Notes under the pieces: model-generated | What the model was told of the DNA's origin: nothing | Databases searched by the model: none | Seen by the model: only the letters and a program-made list of their open reading frames with translations | NCBI GenBank assembly: GCA_910578085.1 | Contig: CAJTPM010000008.1 | Span: 44,698 to 108,697 of the forward strand | Source: an uncultured Lachnospiraceae bacterium | GTDB lineage: Bacteria > Bacillota > Clostridia > Lachnospirales > Lachnospiraceae | DNA: 64,000 nt | Direction of reading: 5' to 3' | Shown here: in pieces, positions 8,139-16,539 of the stretch | How positions within the stretch are numbered: position 1 is the stretch's first letter | Layout of the letters: each line of letters begins with the position of its first letter | Program-made: the position numbers and the translations under genes

Positions 8139-9326
8139 ATGAAGTCATTACAGGAAAGGCTGCAGGTGATAGAGCGGCATATAACGGAAGAGAAAATAAC
8201 GGTCATGATCATCGGACTTGGCAGCGTGGGGACTTATCTGTTGGATTATCTGGTGAGCAGAAATGATCCGGCGATCCGCATCGTAGTTGCAGGGCGCGAC
8301 TATGGAAAGATGGAGAAGAACGTCAATATTGTGCGGGTGGCAGGGCTCATACGTGAACGGAACAGATCTCAGATCGATATGGAGGCCGGGGTTGATCTGA
8401 CGGATATCGATTCCATCCGGAGGGCAATTGAAAAACATGCGCCGGATTTTATCGTAAATTCCAGCAGAGCTTATCCGGGGTTGAAGTACGGCAGTATCAG
8501 CTGGGCGAGTGTACGCGCTTATGGAATCTGGAGTCCGTTAGCGATCTGTTTCACTAAAAATATCATGGAAGCCTGTGAGGCGGCGGACACAGATGCGGTG
8601 GTGATCAATACTTCCTACTCGGATGCGGTGATTCCATGGCTTAAAAGTGCAGGGAAGGCTTATCCGGATTTTGGATCCGGTAATCTGAATCATCTGGTGC
8701 CAAGGATCAGGTTTGCTGTGGCAAAGATGCTGGGAGTGGAAGATTTCTGGAATGTGGATGTGATGTTTGCAGCAGGACATTTCCACGATGTCTGCATCAG
8801 TAAGGAGGGGCAGGCAGAGGGCGTGGATCTGCCGCTTAAGGTGTATTACGAAGGAGAGGAAAAGGATCTGCCAAAGGAAGAAATATTTGCAGCCTGTAAG
8901 ATCGCCATGCCGGTGGATGCTCAGAGAAATATGATGAACGCATCCAGCAATTACCGGATCATCACGGCGGTGATAGATGCGGTCAGGACAAAGAAAGAGC
9001 AGAAGATATTTTCACCGGGAGTATTCGGAAATATAGGCGGTTATCCTGTACAGGTTGGATATAGAGACGGGAGAATAGACGCATGGATAGATGAGACGGT
9101 ATTCGGCTTTGAAGAGATGGAGCGGGTAAACAGAGAATCCTTGGCGCTTGATGGAATAGAAGATATCAGGGACGGCAGGCTGTATTATACAGATGCACTG
9201 ATCGAGAAGGCAGTGAATGCCTTTGGGGCAAAGCTTCCTAAGTTTGTGGAGTATGAGCAGATCGAGGAAGTGGCGGAGTTTATTATTGAGGAGATCATTT
9301 TGCCGCAGGTTGGGAAAAGAGGTTAG
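8139..9326 (+). CDS. NAD(P)-binding dehydrogenase, saccharopine-dehydrogenase-like
   Basis: A 395-residue protein with an N-terminal Rossmann fold: VMIIGLGSVGTYLLDYL near residues 20-36 and a basic VAGRDYGKM after strand 2, which suggests NADP preference. The rest is a mixed alpha/beta region with SWASVRAYGIWSP and NTSYSDAVIPWL but no family I recognise firmly. It is the last gene of the pepM operon (AGGAGG seven bases before ATG 8139). A reductase here could supply the thermodynamic pull that phosphonopyruvate needs if no decarboxylase is present, for example by making a hydroxy- or amino-phosphonate, but this is inference only. Confidence 0.65.
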   Translation: MKSLQERLQVIERHITEEKITVMIIGLGSVGTYLLDYLVSRNDPAIRIVVAGRDYGKMEKNVNIVRVAGLIRERNRSQIDMEAGVDLTDIDSIRRAIEKHAPDFIVNSSRAYPGLKYGSISWASVRAYGIWSPLAICFTKNIMEACEAADTDAVVINTSYSDAVIPWLKSAGKAYPDFGSGNLNHLVPRIRFAVAKMLGVEDFWNVDVMFAAGHFHDVCISKEGQAEGVDLPLKVYYEGEEKDLPKEEIFAACKIAMPVDAQRNMMNASSNYRIITAVIDAVRTKKEQKIFSPGVFGNIGGYPVQVGYRDGRIDAWIDETVFGFEEMERVNRESLALDGIEDIRDGRLYYTDALIEKAVNAFGAKLPKFVEYEQIEEVAEFIIEEIILPQVGKRG

Positions 9327-9350
9327 AGCCGGTTGGTCTGGCTTTCCTGC

Positions 9351-9416
9351 TATGCAGATGCAGAGTTTATATGGAACCTTGACAATTACATATCTTACAT
9401 TGAGGAATTTGAGTAG
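9351..9416 (+). other. Possible C-terminal coding remnant
   Basis: In one frame the bases encode YADAEFIWNLDNYISYIEEF before a stop, a composition that reads like the end of a real protein rather than random sequence. No start or ribosome site precedes it, and it follows the dehydrogenase stop by 24 bases. It may be the tail of a deleted gene at the junction between the phosphonate operon and the Rpn-family remnant. The evidence is weak. Confidence 0.2.
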
Positions 9417-9476
9417 ATATATTTGAAAATCCTTGCTTTTTTATATCTCTGGTGATATAGTAGGTATACATTCTAA

Positions 9477-9500
9477 AACTGTATTTTGACAGATACAGTT
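9477..9500 (+). repeat. Inverted repeat (8-bp stem)
   Basis: AACTGTAT and ATACAGTT flank an 8-base loop in the AT-rich stretch after the phosphonate operon. There is no clear T-run after it, so it is only a weak candidate for a terminator. It lies just upstream of the truncated Rpn-family frame and may mark the breakpoint. Confidence 0.3.
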
Positions 9501-9504
9501 CTGA

Positions 9505-10575
9505 TTTGCGCTTTTAGCGGCAAGTAAAGGGGCAGTTCGCTCCAGGATTACCTATTATGAAGCAGGCGGAAAAGGGAAGGGACAGGAAAACCAACTTAAC
9601 TTACCACTTTATATTATTTCACTTATTGAACATAAGACAAAAGTGGAGTATAATGTGGTTATGCAGATTTTGCGGTATATGATTTATATCTGGGAAGACT
9701 TTGAAAAGGAAATGACAAAGAAACATCCCGGGATCAGCAGCCGGAAAGATTTTCGGTATCCGCCGATCTTACCTATCGTGTATTATGAGGGGACAGGAAA
9801 ATGGACGGCACCCATGGACATATCAGAGCGAATCCTGTGCGGTGAGCTGTTGGGAAAATATTTACCCCATTTTCAGTATCAGCTTTTGTGCCTGCATGAT
9901 TACAGCAACGAGGTCCTTCTGGAGAAAAGAGATGAGATTTCTCTGGCAATGTTGATCAATAAAATTCAGTGTCCGGAAGATTTGTCGGCTTTTATCAGTA
10001 TTCCGGGTGAACAGGTGAGTGAGATATTGAAAGATACGCCGGAATACCTTCTTGACACGATGGCAAAGGTGCTGCGGGCTTTGTTGTATAATATGAATCT
10101 GCCGGAAAGTGAAACAGAGGGTGTGGTTTCCAGAATTAAGGAGCGGAAAATGGCGAGACTGTTTGAAAATGTAAAGATAGATATACAGGCGGAGAGAAGG
10201 AAGGCAGCGGAGGCAGAGAGAAAACTGGAAATGGTTCGCAGTGAGGCACAGAGGAAAGCAGAAGAGGCGCAGAGGGAAGCAGAAGAGGCGCAGAGGGAAG
10301 TAGAAGAGGCGCAGAGGGAAGTAGAAGAGGCGCAGAGGGAAGCAGAAGAGGCGCAGAGGGAAGTAGAAGAGGCGCAGAGGGAAGTAGCGGAGGCACGGCA
10401 GGAATTGGAAAGAGTTCGCGGTGAGGAAACGCGGGGATTTGAAATATGCAGATATATTGTCAGAATGATTAGAAAGAACTGTGCGGAATCCGAGATTGTA
10501 GAATCAATGATGCAGGAATTCTCTCTGAACAGAGAACAGGCGGAGGACGAATACAGGAAAATAATGAAAGAATAA
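9505..10575 (+). pseudogene. Rpn-family recombination-promoting nuclease, 5' truncated
   Basis: The frame is open from 9505 and reads SLIEHKTKVEYNVVMQILRY around 9619-9678, the conserved (L)IEH(Q/K)xxxxxxxxxxxLRYM block of Rpn/PF04754 PD-(D/E)XK nucleases once called putative transposases. No start codon with a ribosome site exists for the upstream part, and the N-terminal part of the nuclease core is missing, so the gene appears truncated. Translation could still begin at GTG 9643 and give 310 residues. The C-terminal half has a heptad coiled-coil tract encoded by a 21-bp minisatellite, followed by a terminal helical domain (residues ~255-310). It sits between two glycan gene clusters. Confidence 0.7.
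10243..10410 (+). repeat. 21-bp minisatellite encoding EAQREAE/EAQREVE heptads
   Basis: Eight consecutive 21-base units, the inner six nearly identical (GAGGCGCAGAGGGAAGYAGAA), encode seven-residue heptads of the form EAQREAE or EAQREVE. The outer units are more diverged (EAQRKAE and EARQELE). The repeat is in frame with the Rpn-family reading frame, so unit number can change without shifting the frame. The encoded segment should form a highly charged single helix or coiled coil. Confidence 0.92.
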
Positions 10576-10655
10576 AAAGGATAGCAGTCCAGATGAGATG
10601 ACAGTGGTTATCTATTTTATAGCTTGAGCTGAAAAACAGAATACGGATCTATGAG

Positions 10656-10703
10656 AAACTCCCGATGTATGGTATGTGATTGTCTTACGGAGGGAGTTTT
10701 TGT
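10656..10703 (+). terminator. Probable rho-independent terminator
   Basis: AAACTCCC and GGGAGTTT form an 8-bp stem around a ~28-base loop and are followed by TTGTT. It lies between the Rpn-family remnant and the next glycosyltransferase and so would close the upstream transcript. The long loop makes it less certain. The ~200-base gap it sits in holds nothing else that I recognise. Confidence 0.5.
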
Positions 10704-10775
10704 TACCATGCAATTGTAGAATATTTTGTGAACTGCAGGAAATCGATAGGAATATCGCAGGGAAGGTGAAAATAT

Positions 10776-11729
10776 ATGAATCCTTTGGTGAGTGTGGTTA
10801 TGCCGGCCTATAATGGTGAAAAATATATAGGTGAATCAATAGAGTCCATTTTAAGGCAAACATATGATGATCTGGAACTTATTATTGTGGAGGATAAGTC
10901 CACAGATCATACGCTGCAGGTGATACAGACATATTCTGATACGAGGATACATTTATATACTAATGAGCGGAATCTGGGAATATCCTATTCTACGAATTTT
11001 GGAATTGATCACAGTAACGGAAAATATATTGCATTGTTGGATGACGATGATCTGGCAGTATGCAGGCGTCTGGAATGGCAGACTGCATATATGGAGGAAC
11101 ACAGCGAAATAGATGTGTTAGGCGGACGAAGCGCCATGATCGATGAAAACGGAAATTTTATAAAATATGATATAGAACCGATCTATAATCCCAAATATAT
11201 TAAGGCAAATTTGCTTTTTCATAATCGGAAGTTTGCAAATGGAACAACAATGATTCGGAAAGAATTTATGGTAAAAAATAATTTGAGGTATCAGGATGAT
11301 TGTCTGGGTATGCAGGATTTTAAATTTTTTATTGACAGTTCAAAAGTTGGTACGCTGACATCGATAGACAGACTGGTACATTTAAAACGAATCCATGAAG
11401 GAGAAGAGACGATCAGGCAGTTGACAAGTTGTGGAAAGGAGCGGTCAGAATTATTTGCGCGATTCCAACGGGAATCTTTGAAGAAAAGCGGTTTTTGCCT
11501 GGGGGAGGACGAGTTAAGGACAATTTGCGAACTTTTGCCGGAATATACATTGAAGAAGTATTCCCGAAAAGACGTCGAACGCTTATATAAAGCGCTGAGG
11601 GAAGTAGTAAGGCAGGCACGGGAGATGAAGATTGATTATCTGGAGGAACTTCAGTATGCCTGCAAAAAGATTCTGGGAGAAAGAATTCTGCCTAGAACAG
11701 ATATATTTGACTGGGGTGATGAAAGATAA
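10776..11729 (+). CDS. Family 2 glycosyltransferase
   Basis: A 317-residue GT-A enzyme opening with PLVSVVMPAYNGEKYI, then VEDKSTD in place of the usual DDxSxD, and LLDDDD near residue 88 as the metal-binding DxD motif. The VEDKST variation keeps the Asp. It should add a sugar from a nucleotide donor to the growing surface glycan. It is the first gene of the AT-rich glycan cluster, with GGGAAGGTG before ATG 10776, and is followed 16 bases later by another family 2 enzyme. Confidence 0.9.
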   Translation: MNPLVSVVMPAYNGEKYIGESIESILRQTYDDLELIIVEDKSTDHTLQVIQTYSDTRIHLYTNERNLGISYSTNFGIDHSNGKYIALLDDDDLAVCRRLEWQTAYMEEHSEIDVLGGRSAMIDENGNFIKYDIEPIYNPKYIKANLLFHNRKFANGTTMIRKEFMVKNNLRYQDDCLGMQDFKFFIDSSKVGTLTSIDRLVHLKRIHEGEETIRQLTSCGKERSELFARFQRESLKKSGFCLGEDELRTICELLPEYTLKKYSRKDVERLYKALREVVRQAREMKIDYLEELQYACKKILGERILPRTDIFDWGDER

Positions 11730-11745
11730 AGGGGAGATGGTTGAT

Positions 11746-12924
11746 ATGTTGATATCAGTAATTGTACCTGTATTTAATACAGCACAGTACTTGCCAGTTT
11801 GTATAGAAAGTATATTGAATCAAACGTATCGCAATATTGAAGTAATACTTGTAGATGACGGCTCAGAAGATGAGAGCCTGAAAATATGCAGAAATTATGA
11901 GGGAAGAGATTCCAGAATTGCAGTAATAGAGGTCAGACATCAGGGGTTGGTAACAGCGAGAAAGCTAGGTGTAGAAAAAGCAAAGGGCGAGTATTGTATT
12001 TTTGTGGACAGTGATGACTGGATCTCGACAGACTTAATTAAAGAGGCTCTTTTTCTAACAGAAGGCGGAACGATTGATATTGTGAATTACAGTCTGCAGA
12101 ATGTTGACGGCAATAAAACGACAGATTGGAGTTATACCGTACCGGAAGGGATATATGAAGAAGAACAGATGAAATTTGTATATTCAAGAATGATGTTTGA
12201 TTTTGAGGAGGGACGTCCCGGTATTATTCAATCGTTATGCAGTAAGATGATTAAAAGAAATATATTGCGGGAGGGTATCGCAGCCGTAAATGAGAAAATT
12301 ACATTGGGAGAGGATGCAGCAATTGTGTATAAAGCCATGCTTTTATCAGAAAGGATTGCAGTTACAAATAAATGCCTTTATTTTTACAGGGTACGACAGA
12401 ACTCCATGTATCATTCCAAAGACAAAGATGTTTTTGATAAAATGTGTTGTTTTCAGGAATATATGAAAGGAATATTTGAGGGATATGATAAAGAATATAA
12501 ATTGAAGGAGCAGTTGAAATATTATTTGATGTCATTTGTCCGCAAAGGGTTAGAAGATATCTATGGAATAAAATTGTTGAGTCTGTATCGCGTCCCCTTT
12601 AAAACAGAAGAGCTGCGCGGAAAAATTGTATTATATGGCGCCGGAAATGTAGGCAGAGCATATTACAGGCAGTTGAACCAGGAAAAAGAGATAGAAATTG
12701 TCGCCTGGGTAGATAAAGGACTGAAAGGGGAAAAATTATATAATTGCACGATCGAAGCACCAAAAATACTTAAAAATGCGGAGTATGACAATATAGTGAT
12801 AGCGGTAAAGGAGAGTGCTGTCGCAGAAAAAATCAAGGAAGAATTGTCCGTTATAATTTCGGAAGAGAAAATATTGTGGAGGCATCCAAAAATCAATTGG
12901 TGGGAGAGGGAGATTACTATTTAA
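11746..12924 (+). CDS. Family 2 glycosyltransferase fused to a C-terminal Rossmann-like module
   Basis: The first ~230 residues are a GT-A glycosyltransferase (LISVIVPVFN at the start, VDDGSEDES, and VDSDDW near residue 86). Residues ~295-390 form a second domain beginning KIVLYGAGNVGRAYY, with the GxGxxG pattern of a Rossmann fold, then IVAWVDKG and YDNIVIAV. The same kind of module occurs on three other proteins of these clusters. I choose ATG 11746 because GGGGAG lies nine bases upstream; the frame is open further up but that would overlap the preceding gene by about 100 bases. The module's ligand is unknown. Confidence 0.85.
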   Translation: MLISVIVPVFNTAQYLPVCIESILNQTYRNIEVILVDDGSEDESLKICRNYEGRDSRIAVIEVRHQGLVTARKLGVEKAKGEYCIFVDSDDWISTDLIKEALFLTEGGTIDIVNYSLQNVDGNKTTDWSYTVPEGIYEEEQMKFVYSRMMFDFEEGRPGIIQSLCSKMIKRNILREGIAAVNEKITLGEDAAIVYKAMLLSERIAVTNKCLYFYRVRQNSMYHSKDKDVFDKMCCFQEYMKGIFEGYDKEYKLKEQLKYYLMSFVRKGLEDIYGIKLLSLYRVPFKTEELRGKIVLYGAGNVGRAYYRQLNQEKEIEIVAWVDKGLKGEKLYNCTIEAPKILKNAEYDNIVIAVKESAVAEKIKEELSVIISEEKILWRHPKINWWEREITI

Positions 12925-12943
12925 ATTTAAAGGAGGCTTTATT

Positions 12944-14002
12944 ATGGGAAAAACGGTGATATACGGGATCGGCAGAATTGGGAAAAAGTATATAGATCAG
13001 TGTATGTTGTGTGAGATAACAGATTTAAAATTAGTGGATTCTAATGCTGATTTGTGGGGAACTGAATACAGAGGGATGAAAATATGTGATCCGGAATCTG
13101 TTATGTGGCAGGAGTATGAATTAATCGTGATTTCTGTTGGTGATATCGGGAGCAAATACAGTAAGGAAATATTGGATAGACTGGTAAATGCCTATAAAGT
13201 TCCGAGAGAAAAAATTGCAGATTGGCGTGAGACAATAGTGCTGTCAGGGAAAGAGTCATATAATTTGGGGAATATGGTGCTTAGTAAAGAGATTGATAGG
13301 GGAATCATTTTTACGGGAAAGAAATTTGGAAATAATATAAAGGAAGAAACTTTAAATGATTTGGAGAGATTCTATTTTGATGGGGAACATAAGACTTTAA
13401 ATAAATGGATGCATTATTTTGAAGCTTATGATCGTTTTTTTTCGAGGTATAGAGGAAAAGACATCACAGTGCTTGAAATCGGAGTTTTCAAGGGTGGATC
13501 GCTGCAAATGTGGAAAAATTATTTTAAGACTTCTGCCAATAAGGTGCATATTTATGGTATAGATGTGGATCCTGACTGTAAAAAATGGGAGGAAGATGGC
13601 ATTAAGATTTTTATTGGTTCACAGGAAGATCGAGAATTTTTGAGGAAAGTCAGGGAGGAGATAGGAGAGGTTGATATTTTGATAGATGACGGCGGCCATA
13701 CAATGAATCAACAGATTGTAACGTTCGAGGAATTGTTTGACCTGGTTGCTGATGATGGGGTTTATCTGTGTGAAGATCTGCATACATCCTATATGGAAAA
13801 TTATGGGGGTTCCTATAAAGGAAAAACTTTTATTGAGTATTCCAAGAACCTGATTGATTATTTACATGCGCAATATTCAGAGACGGATCAATTGAGAGAG
13901 AATAAATACTCGAAGGCGATCAAATTTATTACATATTGCGACAGTATGGTTTTTATTGAAAAAAAGAAAAAAACTACGAAAAGTATCTGTGCCTGTATAT
14001 AA
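12944..14002 (+). CDS. Class I methyltransferase with N-terminal Rossmann-like module
   Basis: Residues 1-105 begin KTVIYGIGRIGKKYID, a GxGxxG module like that at the end of the preceding glycosyltransferase. Residues ~145-330 are a SAM-dependent methyltransferase of the type near cephalosporin hydroxylase/Methyltransf_24: VLEIGVFKGGSLQMW is the SAM-binding motif I, IYGIDVDP motif II, and DILIDDGGHT a typical acidic motif. It probably methylates a sugar of the glycan. AAAGGAGG precedes ATG 12944. The C-terminal tail is lysine-rich. Confidence 0.82.
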   Translation: MGKTVIYGIGRIGKKYIDQCMLCEITDLKLVDSNADLWGTEYRGMKICDPESVMWQEYELIVISVGDIGSKYSKEILDRLVNAYKVPREKIADWRETIVLSGKESYNLGNMVLSKEIDRGIIFTGKKFGNNIKEETLNDLERFYFDGEHKTLNKWMHYFEAYDRFFSRYRGKDITVLEIGVFKGGSLQMWKNYFKTSANKVHIYGIDVDPDCKKWEEDGIKIFIGSQEDREFLRKVREEIGEVDILIDDGGHTMNQQIVTFEELFDLVADDGVYLCEDLHTSYMENYGGSYKGKTFIEYSKNLIDYLHAQYSETDQLRENKYSKAIKFITYCDSMVFIEKKKKTTKSICACI

Positions 14003-14043
14003 AGTATTTTGAATATAAGATATTTGATAAATAGAGGGATTAA

Positions 14044-16539
14044 ATGAAAAATATTAAAAAACGGGATGTTTTGGAAACAATCAGTTTATTGATTGAAGGA
14101 AATGATTTTGTGGCCGCGCAATGTAGCAGGGCAAAGGTGACGGAAAATATGCCGGATATTCTTCAACAATGTCAGGAAATGGCAATAATATTGGGAAATT
14201 GCCTGGAGTCATTCGGTGAGGAAGGAGAAAAGTTAGTACCGGTTTTAGAAGCGTATTGTGAAGAAATTTATCAAATCAGTCAGAACAGCCAAAAGGAAGT
14301 CAATGAGAATGTATGTAAAAATATAGCGAAAACAACTGTAGAACAGTTGGCTGATTTAAAGAGAAGTATAATTGAGTATATTCCGGATGATAAGCTGGAG
14401 ATAGTTTTTTTACCGTATAAAGCATCTATGTGGGATTCACTGGAAAGTGTTTGGAGAGCGGCGGCAGATGATCCGGAATGTGACGCTTATGTAGTGCCAA
14501 TTCCTTATTTTGAAAAAAATCAACAGGGAGAACTTGCGGTGATGCATTATGAAGGAAATCAGTTCCCGGATGATGTACCGGTGGTTCATTACATGGATTA
14601 TAATCTGGTGGAAAGAAAGCCTGATGTAGCATTTATACATAATCCATATGATAAATATAATTATGTAACCAGTATCCATCCGGCTTATTATGTGACAGAA
14701 CTGAAAAAGTATGTGGGAAAAGTGGCGTATATTCCGTATTTTGTATCACCGGAACCAAATCCGGACAGCATTGAGGTGCAGAAACAGAAGAAAGGTTTTG
14801 TGATACAGCCGGGGGTGATGGATTCGGATCTGGTTTTTGTGCAGTCAGATGCTATGAAAAAGTTATATGTGAATATTCTGGAAAAGGAGATTCCCAATAT
14901 AAGCAGGGAGTATTGGGAAAATAAAATTTTTGGCTTGGGCTCTCCGAAGCTGGATCGTGTTCATAATACAAAACGTAATGATGATCTCCTTTCTTCGGAG
15001 TGGTATTCTCTGATTTATGATAGTAAAGGAAACCGGAAAAAGGTTATTCTTTATAACACAAGCCTGCATGATTTGCTTAACCAGAAAAATATGATGGAAA
15101 AGATCTCTGATACGCTGACATTTTTTAAAGAGAGAGAGGATTGTGTATTATGGTGGAGACCTCATCCGTTATATGAATCAACGCTGGCATCTATGATACC
15201 AGGATTACTGCCGGTTTACAGAAAGATAGTGGAGGATTATAGGGCAGAAAAATGGGGGATTTTGGATGAAGGTGAGGATTTGGACTGGGCAATTGCTGAA
15301 ACAGACGCCTACTATGGGGATGGAAGTTCTGTTGTGGAACTATATAAAGAGGCGGGAAAACCTGTATTATATCAGGATACCAGAGTAAAAAATGCGGTGG
15401 ATGAAGAAGTGGAGATTCCGATATGGCCATGTGCTTTTTGCGTGGATGGGGATGATATCTGGTTTGTGCATGGGAAAATAAATATATTTGGCAAATATAA
15501 TAAAAAATCAAGGAAACTGGAGGAAATACAGACAATTCCAGATGAGCGGGTATTTCAAGATACTTTATATCAGGAGATATATAAGCAAGGAGATAAGATA
15601 TATCTTATTCCAGCTTGGGCAAAAGAAATTGCCATATATGACATAGTAAAAAGAAAGTTTTCTAAAATAAAACTAAATAAGGGTGAGAAGTATATAAATA
15701 AATTGAAGTTTGGGAAATGCATTGTTTTTGAGCAGGTTCTGTATTGTATTCCCTGCTATTATGAAGCAATAGTAAAAATTGATTTAAATACACAGGAAAT
15801 AACGTATATTAATTTATATAATTATACTAAAAAGGGCATAAGTGTATACTTAGGAGATGGAGTATTATTTGAAAGAAAAATAATCGGACCATGGAACCTG
15901 TCAAATCAGTTATTTGTACTGGATCTAAAAAGTGAGAAAATAGAATTAATATCAATAGGAGGAAAAGAAAAGCAGTATTCAAAGATCAATAAAATAGGAA
16001 ATAATCTGGTATTATATGATGAAAACTCTAAAAATGTTTTAAGCATATCAATTAGAAAGAAGGCTATTAATAACAAAATAAATGTAAAATTTGAATATTC
16101 TAAACTATCAACGCTTGCTGGGAACATTTTGGTTATGGATGCATGTGCTACAGAGCAAGTGGTTTGTTTGGATGAAAATGGAAAGGTAAAGTATGAGAGT
16201 ATTGGAAAACCACGTAATAAGGGTGTATTCGAAAATAGTTATTGCTTTGGGATCACTTCAATAAAGGGGACTGAATATGCATATTTTGATACTACAAATT
16301 ATTTACTCTATATAATGGATGGAATAAATATAAATGAGCAATTTGATTGGAAATTTTTAAAAATAGGAGTGAATCAAATAAAGGAATTGCTTGGAGAAAA
16401 ATTAGAAAATATAGAAAACGAGAATGATATATTAAATTTAAAAGAATTGGTTTGTAAAAATTTGTTCGGCACCGGTATAGTAAAAAAAGAGATAAACAGT
16501 GGTGAGATGATAAAGAATCATATTAAACAGGATTTATAA
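14044..16539 (+). CDS. CDP-glycerol-transferase-like GT-B protein with C-terminal repeat domain
   Basis: An 831-residue protein in three parts. Residues 1-110 are helical. Residues ~118-450 resemble the GT-B fold of CDP-glycerol glycerophosphotransferases: RKKVILYNTS, WWRPHPLYE and DGSSVVELYKEAGKPVLYQD match the family's strand-HP-DYSS pattern. Residues ~460-760 are strand-rich with repeated aromatic motifs (IWFVHGK, KIYLIPAW, LYCIPCY), compatible with a beta-propeller. It may transfer a glycerol- or ribitol-phosphate-like unit to the glycan. Base composition is very AT-rich, unlike the flanking core genes. Its stop TAA shares a base with the next start (TAATG). Confidence 0.65.
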   Translation: MKNIKKRDVLETISLLIEGNDFVAAQCSRAKVTENMPDILQQCQEMAIILGNCLESFGEEGEKLVPVLEAYCEEIYQISQNSQKEVNENVCKNIAKTTVEQLADLKRSIIEYIPDDKLEIVFLPYKASMWDSLESVWRAAADDPECDAYVVPIPYFEKNQQGELAVMHYEGNQFPDDVPVVHYMDYNLVERKPDVAFIHNPYDKYNYVTSIHPAYYVTELKKYVGKVAYIPYFVSPEPNPDSIEVQKQKKGFVIQPGVMDSDLVFVQSDAMKKLYVNILEKEIPNISREYWENKIFGLGSPKLDRVHNTKRNDDLLSSEWYSLIYDSKGNRKKVILYNTSLHDLLNQKNMMEKISDTLTFFKEREDCVLWWRPHPLYESTLASMIPGLLPVYRKIVEDYRAEKWGILDEGEDLDWAIAETDAYYGDGSSVVELYKEAGKPVLYQDTRVKNAVDEEVEIPIWPCAFCVDGDDIWFVHGKINIFGKYNKKSRKLEEIQTIPDERVFQDTLYQEIYKQGDKIYLIPAWAKEIAIYDIVKRKFSKIKLNKGEKYINKLKFGKCIVFEQVLYCIPCYYEAIVKIDLNTQEITYINLYNYTKKGISVYLGDGVLFERKIIGPWNLSNQLFVLDLKSEKIELISIGGKEKQYSKINKIGNNLVLYDENSKNVLSISIRKKAINNKINVKFEYSKLSTLAGNILVMDACATEQVVCLDENGKVKYESIGKPRNKGVFENSYCFGITSIKGTEYAYFDTTNYLLYIMDGININEQFDWKFLKIGVNQIKELLGEKLENIENENDILNLKELVCKNLFGTGIVKKEINSGEMIKNHIKQDL

